Positions 1 to 9,769 of a stretch of 64,000 nucleotides of DNA are shown here, one piece after another. Location: positions 52,063,738 to 52,127,737 of the forward strand of contig NC_052612.1 in assembly GCF_016545825.1 (NCBI RefSeq). Direction: 5' to 3'. The notes below the pieces were generated by a model. The model had not been told where the DNA came from. It saw only the letters and a program-made list of their open reading frames with translations, and did not search any database. A program made the position numbers and the translations under genes. Source of the DNA: Eucalyptus grandis (taxonomy: Eukaryota > Streptophyta > Magnoliopsida > Myrtales > Myrtaceae). The stretch's first letter is position 1, and each line of letters starts with the position of its first letter.

Positions 1-566
1 GTCCTTACTATTGTTTCTGTTACAAATACAGAATAAAAGGATTACTTGTCCATGATAAAACAAAATATTTAGAATTTTCTAAATTACTTATTCTAAAAAA
101 AACTACTTTAATATTTAGAATTTTCTGAATTACTTATTTTATGGCGGCGTGTGGGATTGACCCGCTTAACAGTTGATACCGTCTTGGTGCGTGAGGTCCA
201 CGCGCCGTTGGTGCACTTTTAGTAGGCGGTCCAATAGCCACCAAAAATTTTAAGGAGAAATCACTAGCAAGCCCGTCTCATTTAGTCGGCAAGCACAAGG
301 CTCTCTTAATCTTTCTCATTGTTAAGCCATAAAAGTAATTATAATATACCGTTGAAGAGCTTGTCATGTCTACTTTCCTGATGTATAAACCATACGTCCT
401 AAAACTCCATGAATTGATAAATTTTCTGCCTCTAACATGGTTCAATGAACACAATTGCATGAAAAACAAAATTCAAATAAAAAAAATGTGAAGATTGAAT
501 TTTCTTTGATTTCATGACATGGTTCGTTTACTTATATCTTTCATGATCAAGAAACAAGTATAAAAT
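1..566. other. AT-rich intergenic stretch, no gene seen
   Basis: No coding pattern, RNA gene or clear repeat boundary is visible. It may be the internal remnant of the retroelement whose primer-binding-like site lies at 567-578. Confidence 0.4.
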
Positions 567-829
567 GCTCTGATACCACTGATTGAAACATATTCCATAT
601 TTTAATATATGAGAAACATGCTCAGGCAATTCAACTGGGTATATTACATTTCAGAACATACCCTACTTCCACATATTAAATGCCTTGATTGCTGCCTTGA
701 GAGAGAGTACTTCCTTTTTCTTTTTCTTTTTTGCTTTAAAAGTAAAAGAATGTTACTGCCAAAGTCAGTTCCATCACGTTGTAAAAAAGTAGAGTAGACA
801 TGAAGGAAAAGTAACAAGAATTAACTATT
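567..829 (-). mobile_element. Retroelement remnant: tRNA-Met-type primer-binding site next to a putative LTR edge
   Basis: On the minus strand positions 578-567 read TGGTATCAGAGC, the usual primer-binding site of plant Copia elements, complementary to initiator tRNA-Met. A TG dinucleotide at 580 could be the adjoining LTR boundary, with the LTR running rightwards. I could not find the other end of that LTR, a second LTR or coding sequence, so this is a truncated fragment at best. Confidence 0.4.
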
Positions 830-837
830 ACTTATTA

Positions 838-1232
838 TTGGAGAAAGCAGAAGATGGATATAATGATTTGATGTCCAAGAAAAACATTGCTGTCTATCGG
901 CCAGATTATAATTTTGTTTTGGATGTCTTCTTACTTTAATATGTTGTAGCTGGCCTTGGCAGAATGATAAATCGAAGATAAAAGAAGATTATGAAGAACT
1001 ATTTTAGAACACAAGGAAACACTAAAAGTTACTTGGGTGCTTTCTATAATTTTATGATTTAAGATTTATGTAATTCTCTTAGTTTCTAATTTTTTGTCAA
1101 CATTTCCTTCTCAAATTACTTTGGATCAATGTCTTCTTCCGAGTTATCTGGCACGACAGCATAGCTTGAGCCTCTTGAAGGATGCAGCTTGGCTTGAGGT
1201 TTTAGTTGGCATTTGGAGGTGTTCGGAAGCAA
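838..1232 (+). pseudogene. SMC2: SMC2 (condensin) C-terminal fragment, decayed
   Basis: Three exon-like blocks translate to stretches typical of plant SMC2 upstream of its C-terminal ATPase half. At 838-888 the reading is LEKAEDGYNDLMSKKNI, followed by an intron-like gap and NDKSKIK. A shifted frame then gives KETLKVTWV. The block at about 1122-1232 gives FGSM...LEPLEGCS and, after a shift, LAFGGVRKQ. In-frame stops and at least two frameshifts show it is dead. Intron positions are kept, so it came from a DNA-level duplication and not from a processed transcript. The same region occurs again in the larger SMC2 pseudogene at about 12.0-12.6 kb. Confidence 0.8.
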
Positions 1233-2029
1233 TTATTAAATAATAGTAAATCTCATTATTTTAATACAGTTGTGCAACGTGGCTCCACTCATGACAACTA
1301 TATGAGGCAAAGTTATGCAACGCTTGACGAGCACATGAACATCCTTCTGGGCTCTGATTTAACTATTTATAATAGATTATATTGATTAAGACGATATATC
1401 AATGTTCATATGTGCCGAACATCATACTAAATGGCAATGTTAAAACTCTTATTTAAACAAAAATAAATAGAAACTTTTGAAAATTTAGCGATATTTGAAA
1501 AATAATGAGAGTAGTTTTGTATGAAAAGTTGAGGAAATTCGAAATGGGGGTTTCAACACGATTCTATATTGGGTGGCAATGGAGGTTGCTTGTTAGAAGA
1601 AGAAGGAGACGACGACCCTCTCGCATGTTGCATCGATGCAAGAAGTCGTTTGACTTTATCGAGAACAAGTCCACTGCGTTTTCAAAATGTACAATCTAGC
1701 TTTAGCACCATTAACTTGTAAAAAGAAAAGAAAAAAGGAAGAAGATCATTAGTGGGCTGTCAATTAGTTAAGTTCTAATTGTATTTTTGGAGCGGCGATA
1801 TCTTGAGTTAGCTCAAAGTTTCCTTCAGCTGCGTGTGTGCTGCAAAATAGCAGGAGCAACCGATCGCCTGAAGCTAGGCATTTTACCAATAAGAAATCTC
1901 GAGTTTATGTAGGGCTTTTTCTCTTCGTTAATTCTCATAAGCATATCATTATAGTTTGCTGTCCTTTTCTATTGGACTGTGGATGATTCATGTTGCTTGA
2001 GACCAGTCAAAGATCTGGAAAACCCTCTA
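1233..2029. other. Intergenic, no gene seen
   Basis: AT-rich DNA. The only open frame (1505-1699) is low complexity and arginine-rich and has no family signature. Confidence 0.4.
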
Positions 2030-2558
2030 CGTTTGGTCGTCGGGATAATAATCGGGATAGGATATGATAAAATAGGATATTAAATCCTCTGGATAATAAA
2101 TGCGGACATATCTAATCCTATCAAGTGTTTGACGCACTTTAGGATAAGATTAAAAATAAATATGATATTCAATTAAATTATAAAATTAAAAAATAGAAAA
2201 TTCAATTAATTAAATGCCATGGAAAAGCCATAGATCTAGGAATTGTGGCTACCATTGAAAACGGCGAGATGCGAAGATGGGAGAAGAAGTGGAAGAAGAG
2301 GGCTGACAATGAATCGGAGAGACGGAGGCATCCATTTGACGTAGATGCTTATGATATCTTCTCTTTTTATTAAGTTATTTCTTTCCTTAAAAAAAAAAAA
2401 ATTCTTATCCAATCCGGGCTTATCCACCCCCTCTCTCGGATTTTTTATCCGGTGTTTTATCTGGATGTATCCGGGTTTGTCCAATCCGGTGAACATTCCC
2501 AAACATCGGATATGATAACAAATTATCCTATCCAGACTCAAATCCGGACTACCAAACG
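2030..2558. mobile_element. MITE-like element with terminal inverted repeats
   Basis: The left end reads CGTTTGGTCGTCGGGATAAT. The reverse complement of the right end reads CGTTTGGTAGTCCGGA. Similarity continues inward (GGATAGGATA...) for about 40 bp. The size (about 0.53 kb) and lack of coding sequence fit a non-autonomous DNA transposon. I cannot assign a convincing target-site duplication, so the superfamily is open. Confidence 0.6.
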
Positions 2559-3360
2559 CAGTTACCGTTTTCTGTGAATCCCCAGTCCATCTCCACGCTT
2601 TTGGCTCAGTTTGCCATTTTTATCTAGAACAATATTCATTCCTTTTTAACTCCGACTTAGCTTTTTCCGATTCCATGTGATTTTTGTTTTCTCACGAGCA
2701 CTGATCCAAATGAACCCTTCTTTTTGTGTCAGCTAATAATTCGTTTTGATGCTCTTGAACGCCTGATCATGGCCAGAGAAAAAGCTCCCCGTTTTCATGC
2801 AGCTGCTCCCACAACCCCCACCGTAATTTCCATTGATCTAGTGTTGCTCTCTCTCTCTCTCTCTCTCTCTGCGTCATATTCACCTTTGCACGTAACGCGT
2901 CCTCCTCACATGGCCAACAGCCACGGGCTTTTTGAAACAAAGAAAACTGGAAACGAAAGTCTATCGCGTCATCCCAAGCGCTTCCCTAGAGAGTTGAAAA
3001 CATGATGCTTTACGGGTGTGCATGCCGAGGCTAAAAGGAAAAAAAACCGCAAAGGGGGAGGTGATTATTAATGATGATGGTCGTTTGTTTATCTGTATGA
3101 ACGTAGCGGCATATAACGGTAGCATACAATCTTCACCGTTGCGTCCATCGTCGACTTTCTCTCCGTCTCGTACGTTCATCCTCTTCATCTTTGCTCCTCT
3201 TGGTCTCTTTTATAATCTCGTCATTTCCATCAGCTGTCACCTATAAAATTCGGTCTCTTTTTATAGGATCCGAGTTCGTAGCTCTAATTCCTGTTGCTTT
3301 AATAATGACTTTATCTGTTTTGTTACTAGAAGAATCGAACGCCATCTGGAAAATATGATG
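2559..3360. other. Intergenic with a (CT)n microsatellite
   Basis: A CT repeat lies at about 2848-2871. The flanking open frames are short and overlap each other on both strands without family signatures. Confidence 0.4.
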
Positions 3361-3635
3361 TGGAAAAGTCAAAAGGCAAAAAAAAAAAAAAGAAAAAGAA
3401 AAGAAAAAATGAAGAGTTGAATAGTAAAAAAAAAAGAAAAAAAAGTGGAAGCTTCAGCCGAGAGTTTTGAGGGAGAGAGGAAATAGAGAGAGAAAGAAAG
3501 AAAAACAAAGAAAGAAAAAGAGAAAGGAGGAGATAAATGGAGAAGAAAGAAGCACGTTGGGACAAAAGAAAAGGAGAGAGGAGAGAAAGGAAGGGAAAGA
3601 AGGAGGAGAAGAAGGAAGAAAATAGGAGATTCTCA
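3361..3635 (+). repeat. Long polypurine (A/G) tract
   Basis: About 275 bp of the + strand is almost entirely A and G, with only scattered C or T. It explains the Phe/Ser/Leu-rich open frames on the minus strand. It is low-complexity sequence able in principle to form triplex DNA; no gene is attached to it. Confidence 0.85.
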
Positions 3636-3639
3636 TCAC

Positions 3640-5540
3640 AGATGCCTCACCAAGCTAATTCAACTCTAACTTGTAAAACTTAGTAAACATTCATATCTCG
3701 CTCTTCCAATCGGATTAGCTTTCAAGGTTATGATTTAAATTTGGAAATATGTGAAATTCGTGCGGCGAAATCCGATTTGTCAATCGTTGAGCCGTGTGTT
3801 TACATAGAAATGATAGTTTATAGTGTTATTGAAGTTATATGATTTTACGGATTTCGATTTGCGTTTACGTTTTACTCGAAACAAAATTTTGCAGTTTCTT
3901 GTGCGTGATGAATAATGTGTGTTTAGGATTTCGAGGTCATATTTTGTTGATTTTCGGCTTGTTTTTGGGTAAGCTAAATTTGGGTTTTTGTAATATGTTG
4001 AAAGGGCTTTCCATTGATTATAAGAAGTTTGAAACGGGGTTCAGTGAGGAAAAGTATGATCCGCCTATGGACGGCTTTTAGTAATTGCTTTTGGTAAGCG
4101 ATTTATTGGCACGTGAGGGTCGTTTTGTAAGCATTTATTTAATCTTAATTTAGTCAAGTCATAGTTGAGGTAGCGTTTTACTCTATTTTAACGTTGTTCC
4201 TCGCTTATTTGATAGGATTGCGAGTTTGACAATTCAAATAATGCTTGTTTTTTCATTATAAGTAATCCAAGGTGAGTGGTTCTATTTCTTCTAAGAATTT
4301 GTAAACTCATCTTTTCAAGATGATAAATATTATATGCTATGAGTTATGACTAAACATATTTATTGCATAAAATTTGGATCGGACATTTATTACATTTTAA
4401 TATTTGTAAATAGCATAAGAACTTCCAGAGAAAATATATATTTTGTTTGATGAATGAAGTTAAGAAATATTATATATTTTGGTTTAGTGAAACCTTTTTA
4501 CGAAAAGCTCGACTTTGAGATGGTTTATGGGATGTTATGTAGATATTGATTTGTGAAATGCTTTTTGTTATGTATCTGATTTGATTCAGTTGTAAAATCA
4601 GTTTATGAGATGAGTCCTCAAATGATTTGAGAAATATTTTACGAAAATTATTTTTGGCGGATGAGTTGAGTTGCGAAAGATTGTGATTGATTTCTGAAAT
4701 GTATTGTGATATATGGAATGATTTTTGGATTTGGCTTTATAGATGTGGTGGATTGATATTGATACTCAATACCAGCCCATTGAAGAGTTTGTGGGTATAC
4801 ACATACTAGTCTAAAATATTGTTGTGGGCGGAGCCACCGGTTAATAATAGGTAGAGAAAGGGAAATCTTGATCGCTTTGTCATTAGGTATTGTGTTGTGA
4901 TTAGAGCTTGATATTGAGTAATAGATTGGTGAATGGAGTGGACCATTGGACATGTGATATAAATTTGGTCAATTTAGTAGACTATTCACACGTGATTGGA
5001 GTTTAGTTGACATAATGGATAATTGATGTGTGATTTGTGATTAGTTATTGGAATGGATCATCATTGTGTAGTTTCATATGAAATGGATCAATGAAATAAA
5101 TAGCATGAGATTAACTAATGGAATTGACCATTAGCATGTGAATTAATGAGATTGATCAATGGATTGGACAATTGATGTTTGTTTTGATATTATTGTGAAA
5201 TATATATTTTTGCTATAAATATAGTTATGTTAAAGCATATGTAACTTATTCTCTTATTTTATATATGTTACATAAAAATAATGATATGATTAAATTAAAG
5301 GCTTCTGTCTACAAAAACTTCTCTCACTCCAACTATAGGTACCATTTTCTCCAACTCCTTCAACGTCATTGAGACTCCAGCAATATGAGATGATATTTTT
5401 ATTTGGTCCACACATGATAAATTCTTTGCATGGCTTCCTCTTTACTGTAATTAGTAGACAAATAAATAAGATAGTGACTATCTACATAATACGATTACGC
5501 TTATTCCATCCTAATCCTTAATGAAATGAAACGGCCGTAA
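3640..5540. other. Intergenic, unexplained AT-rich DNA
   Basis: No coding exon pattern is recognised. Between about 4880 and 5190 variants of the words GGACCATTG, GGATCA and CAATTGATG recur irregularly, suggesting a decayed tandem or LTR-derived repeat. I could not define a unit length or boundaries. Confidence 0.35.
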
Positions 5541-5654
5541 AAGAATCAGTGAGAATGTAAGGATAACGAGCAGCAGTAGGATTCTGTAGAATCGTGTTCT
5601 CGGCAAAAGAAAGAGTAAATATGCATCATAAAATTAAAAAGGATAAGATCAAAT

Positions 5655-6148
5655 AAAAAACATGCCCCGGATTTTTCATTTTGTGAGTTTATCATCTTAA
5701 GACTCATCCAGTTCACTACTCCTGCTTCCCCCACTTTTCAGTTATTCTAGCAGTCCCAAAAATCTATCAATTTGTAGAATTTAAACTTACTTCATCACTC
5801 TTGCATAGGGATTATCTAACAGATCTACTAATAATGAATCCATCCGATCCACCTTCAGCACATAATACGGAACGACCTAGACATAGAAATTAGAAAGCAT
5901 AGATCCAATGAAGAACATGCCTCGAATTTTTCACTTTGCGAGTTTATCATCTTAAAACTCATCCGGTTTACTACTCCTCCTTCCCCCCACTTTTCAATTA
6001 TTCTAGCAGTACCAAAGATCTTCCAATTTCTAGAATTTAAAACTTGCTTCATCACTTTTGCACAGGAATTATCTAACAAATCTACTGATAACGAATCAAT
6101 CCAATCCACCTTTAATATATAATACGGAACGACCTAGACATAGAAATC
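5655..6148 (-). repeat. Tandem duplication of about 260 bp
   Basis: The block 5655-5890 recurs at about 5915-6148 with roughly 85% identity by eye. Each copy ends with the shared string ATACGGAACGACCTAGACAT. Read on the minus strand both copies encode the same protein-like segment (VD..DSL.VDLLDN followed by IIEKWGEGGVVNRMS in one copy). One copy has an early stop after VMK. The unit therefore looks like a duplicated exon. Confidence 0.75.
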
Positions 6149-6420
6149 AACAGAAATCAAACGTACCTTCCCAATACCACGACAAGTTTGTCCAAACAGC
6201 CGTCGGTATTGTAAATCATGTTGTATCTTCTCATTTCATCATTATTCTTCATAATCACTTTTCGGTGCTCTAGCCTTTCCATCGAATCTCTTGCCATCTC
6301 GAAGAGGTGCTCCAACTCCTTTGCAATCTTGAGGATGATCGCATCTGTCAACCTCGAGTCATTGAAGAAGGGGTGGAGGCGATGGCGGAGGAGGGAGAGA
6401 GGAGCGAGGCGAGGATGAGG
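5915..6420 (-). pseudogene. Unrecognised gene fragment with a duplicated exon
   Basis: Reading on the minus strand, a segment of about 6351-6165 has protein-like composition (LTDAIILKIAKELEHLFEMA, ending YNTDGCLDKLVVVLGK). It is followed by a plausible GT donor and, across a short gap, an AG acceptor leading into VDWIDSLSVDLLDN. I do not recognise the family. There is no complete reading frame, and the downstream exon copy is degraded, so this is probably a gene relic. The function is unknown. Confidence 0.4.
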
Positions 6421-6579
6421 TGGGATCAGTGAGTGAGCGACATGTAGGGTTTCTATCTCACCGTAGAAGGTGAATCAATCTAGGGTTCCTGTCACTATAG
6501 AAGGTAAAAGGTAATTCAACTGAGCTCTTTTTAGGTGATCTCATTGAAGATGGTAAGCGAGAAAGGTAAATGTAAGAGG

Positions 6580-6800
6580 TGTTAGTGGTTTAGTTCGGTT
6601 CGATTTTCCAAAAAAGCCAAACCAAACCGATAAGGAAATTCACTGAACCGAACTAAATCTGACCTTTTTTTTTTTTTTTTTTTTGGTCGATAACTAAATC
6701 TGACCTGAACTGAATACAAATTGAACCAAAATCCTAGTTCGATTCGGTTTTTTGGTTTTTTTTTTTTGTTTTTGTTTTTGCCGTTATATATCATAAGATT
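6580..6800. repeat. Short foldback of GGTTCGGTT-type words
   Basis: Inverted variants of GGTTCGGTTCG / CGAACCGAAC are separated by a 22-base T run. Similar words occur at 39880-40050 and 45910-46050, so this looks like the end of a widespread non-autonomous element. Confidence 0.4.
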
Positions 6801-7059
6801 AATTTTCCAATCAAGTGTGGCGAGATAAAAACTTTACTTGTTTTTGTAAGAATTTCATTTTTTTTCCCCTTGCCATCTCGAAATGTTTTAAAGCCGCTCG
6901 ACATTAATAAAAGCAAAGCACACTTTTATTTTTCCATCAAAAGTGAAATATACCGTCTAAGTTTTACTTATAATTATGAAAAAAAAGTCACAGAGATTGA
7001 AGGATCAAATATATGGTCAAATTGTTTTGCACGTGATCGCTTCTTATCACCTAGTATTA

Positions 7060-8433
7060 GGGAAAAGCGCCAAAAAAGTCATAAACCTTTTGTCTTTGTG
7101 CTGATTTAGTTCTAAAATTTTTTTTGGTGCCAATTTAGTTTTAAATCTTTTTATGTTGTGCCAATTTAGTCATTTTCGGTCAATTTTAGCCGGATTTTGC
7201 TAATTGGACGCTAGCCGGCTAACGTGGCCTGATTAGCACTTATGTGGATAATATTTAATAATATTATAATATTTTTAAATTTTTAAATTTTATTTTATTT
7301 TTTATTTTAAATTTTTATTATTATTATTATTTTTTTATCAAACTTCAGCGACTCGGCTAGAGGTGACGGCCAGCAAGGTCGACCTTGACCTTGCCAGCCA
7401 CCCCGTGTTGGGCAATGAGGCTCGCCCATGGCCGGTGAGGGCGAGCCTCGCCGCCCTTAAGGCCTGGGCGGTGAGGGTGAGCCCCGCCAGCTTAGTGCGA
7501 GGAGGTGGCCTCGAGCTGGCCTCGCGCCAGGCCACCGGAAGCTTCCGACTAGACAACAAGCTCCGCATGCCATCGAAGATCTCTCTCTCTCTCTAGCGCG
7601 ACCATCGAGATTCCCTTTGCTTTGCGATCCTCTCGTTCTCTGCGTCCCTAGCGTCTCCGACGATACGAGACGCTTCATCTCGATCGACTGCGGAGTGATC
7701 CTTCCCCGATCGGAGGAACCCGCGCAGTTCGCGTGATTTCGAGTCCGGCGAGTAGTGTGCCCACACGCGCTCTTGAGGCGATTCGCATGAGCGCCGCTTG
7801 CGGGGGCCAAGCTACCGATGGCGATGTCCAACAACGCCAGGGGGCTCATATTGGTCATGGCCTCGAGCGCGTTCATCGGCGCGAGCTTCATCCTCAAGAA
7901 GAAGGGCCTCAAGCGCGCCGCCTCTGACGATACTCGCATAGGTCGGCTTTTTTTCGACGGCACGTGAAGCTCGTCATCTAGTTGGAAGCTTTCGGTGGCC
8001 CGGCGCAAGGCCTGCTCGAGGTCGCCTCCTTGCGCCGAGCTGGTAGGGCTTGCCCTTGTCAGCCATGGGTGGCGAGGGTTGAGCCTCGCTCACCCAATGC
8101 GAGACTGCCCTCACGGCAATTGGCAAGGTGGCTGGCGAGGTCGACCTCAACCTCGCTGGCCATCACCTCTTGCCGGTCGCTGAGGTCCGGCGACCGGTTG
8201 AAGGAAGAAAAATGAAAAAAAGAAAAGAAAAATTAAAAATATTAAAATATTATTAAAAGTTGTTCACGTCAGCTGGCTGGCGTTCACTCAACAAAATCCG
8301 GCCAAAATTGGCCAGAAAAGACTGAATTGGTACCAAGTAAAAAGGTTTAGGACTAAATCGGCGCAAAAAAGGTTAATGACTAAATTGGCACAAAAACAAA
8401 AGGTTTAAAAGACTTTTTTTGGCACTTTTTCCC
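7060..8433. mobile_element. Pack-MULE-like element with long terminal inverted repeats and a captured gene end
   Basis: The ends are GGGAAAAGCGCCAAAAAAGT and, in reverse complement, GGGGAAAAAGTGCCAAAAAA. Inverted similarity runs inward about 450-500 bp on each side (7060-7560 and 7980-8433). Each arm has an AT-rich outer part and a GC-rich inner part (GCGAGGCTCGCC-type words). Flanking 9-mers ctagtatta and ctaatatgc match at 6 of 9 positions, a possible decayed target duplication. The non-inverted centre (7580-7980) carries the 5' end of a NIPA-type transporter gene. No transposase is present. The element at 23150-24240 has the same plan and a clean 10-bp duplication, which supports a Mutator-like assignment. 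Confidence 0.75.
7595..7940 (+). pseudogene. Captured 5' end of a NIPA-type magnesium transporter gene
   Basis: From the ATG at 7818 the frame reads MAMSNNARGLILVMASSAFI, followed by GASF, ILKKKGLKRAAS and DDTRI. This is the first transmembrane segment and the conserved GASFI.KKKGL motif of plant NIPA-like magnesium transporters. The 220 bp upstream, with a CT run and no stop-free frame of note, look like its 5' UTR. The fragment ends where the right arm of the transposable element begins, so only about 41 of about 330 residues are present and no working transporter can result. Confidence 0.8.
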
Positions 8434-9037
8434 CTAATATGCTAGCAAAATTTTTGATACCAATGTTAGGATCCAACATACCAAAGCCCTTCTCACTAAA
8501 ATCTCACAAAAAGCACAAAATAACAAGATCTCGATACTAAAAATTATCACAAAAAGCACAAAACAATAGTTGTCATCTCGGCGAAGAGATGGAGAGCCTC
8601 CAATCTTGAGTTAAAAAAACACAAGCGAGCACATGAAACTTGAATGATCGAATGATTACAGTCAATGAAAAGACCTTGTTGTGAAAAAGAGTCGAAATTC
8701 CTTTTCTTTTACTAATTTTAATCAGGACCCATCGTAGCAATTTTCATTTCCAGATTGAGATGGGGAGGAGAAAAGCTTGCTGACCCGTTATACAAATTGG
8801 GGAGAACTCGACTGACCCCGGCTGGAATGATGATTTTGCTATATATCTATATATCTGGTGTGGAACAGATAAAGGCCAAATTCTATGAGATAGATGAAAA
8901 TAAAGTGAAGATGCAAGTGGAACCATAGAAATTGGAAAATATATCTGATTTAACTGCTCGATGAAATATGTTTTTGGATGAACATCTGTCTGCAAAATGA
9001 TGGGTGCTGCAAAAGAGTTATATTATGGTATCCCAAT
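8434..9037. other. Intergenic, no gene seen
   Basis: AT-rich DNA with a minus-strand open frame (8744-8995) that has no recognisable domain. Confidence 0.4.
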
Positions 9038-9635
9038 TTGAGAGGCAAATGAACCCGATAATTCATTGAACCCTTCATGTAAGTTTCTAGGAAGATTATT
9101 TCTCAAGGGAGGCATCATTCTTTTCACAATCTGTTCTCTAAGTTTATTCTAACATGGTTCGACTAGAAGAGACATTCTTTAGTTGTCTTTGATTTTCAGT
9201 GGATATATATAACGTACCCGATTTGTTCATAAATTATATGACTGCCAATACTAATGAATACAGAAAGCTTGTGCCTGAAATTCGTTTTTGACTTTTTCAT
9301 CATTCGGGGTTCACTGTCTCTGTGGGTGAGAGGTGCTCTTAACTTTGTGAAACGGCATCACATATTCCCGAATCATGAAAAAGTAAAAAATGAATTTCGG
9401 GCACAAGCTTTCTATATTCATTAATATTGGCAGTTATTATATATCCACTGGAAAACAAAGATAACTAAAGCATATCTATTCTAGTTGAACCATGGTTAGA
9501 ATAAACTTAGAAAACAGATTGTGAAAAGAATGATGCCTGCCTTGAGAAATTATGTTCCTAGAAACTTACATGAAAGAGCGGTATCAACTCTATAAGGGTT
9601 CAATGAATTGTCAAGTTCATTGTGCTTCTCAATGA
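9038..9635. repeat. Imperfect foldback of about 0.6 kb
   Basis: The left arm (about 9038-9310) is the reverse complement of the right arm (about 9372-9635) with scattered mismatches. Landmarks are GGCAAATGAACCCGATAATT against its partner near 9598-9622, AAACTTAGA.AACAGATTGTGAAAAGAATGATGCCT-type matches, and CTTGTGCCTGAAATTCG against CGAATTTCGGGCACAAG-type sequence. The loop is about 60 bases. It lies directly upstream of the SMC2 pseudogene. It could be a foldback transposon or a recent inverted duplication. Confidence 0.8.
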
Positions 9636-9769
9636 AGCATCCATCGTTTTACTATAGAAAGCTTCTCTGCTAGTAAACATAGATTCAGGTTCTGAGCCTG
9701 ATGTAATATCTGAAACATTTTACAATCTGACATTTGTCATCAGTTATACTATTAATATTGCCTATTTTA

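Noticed and set aside
3326..3639. Phe/Ser/Leu-rich minus-strand frames
   Set aside because: They are translations of a polypurine tract.
7457..8008. 183-codon minus-strand frame as a gene
   Set aside because: It is antisense to the captured NIPA fragment and reads through the transposon arms; no domain is visible.
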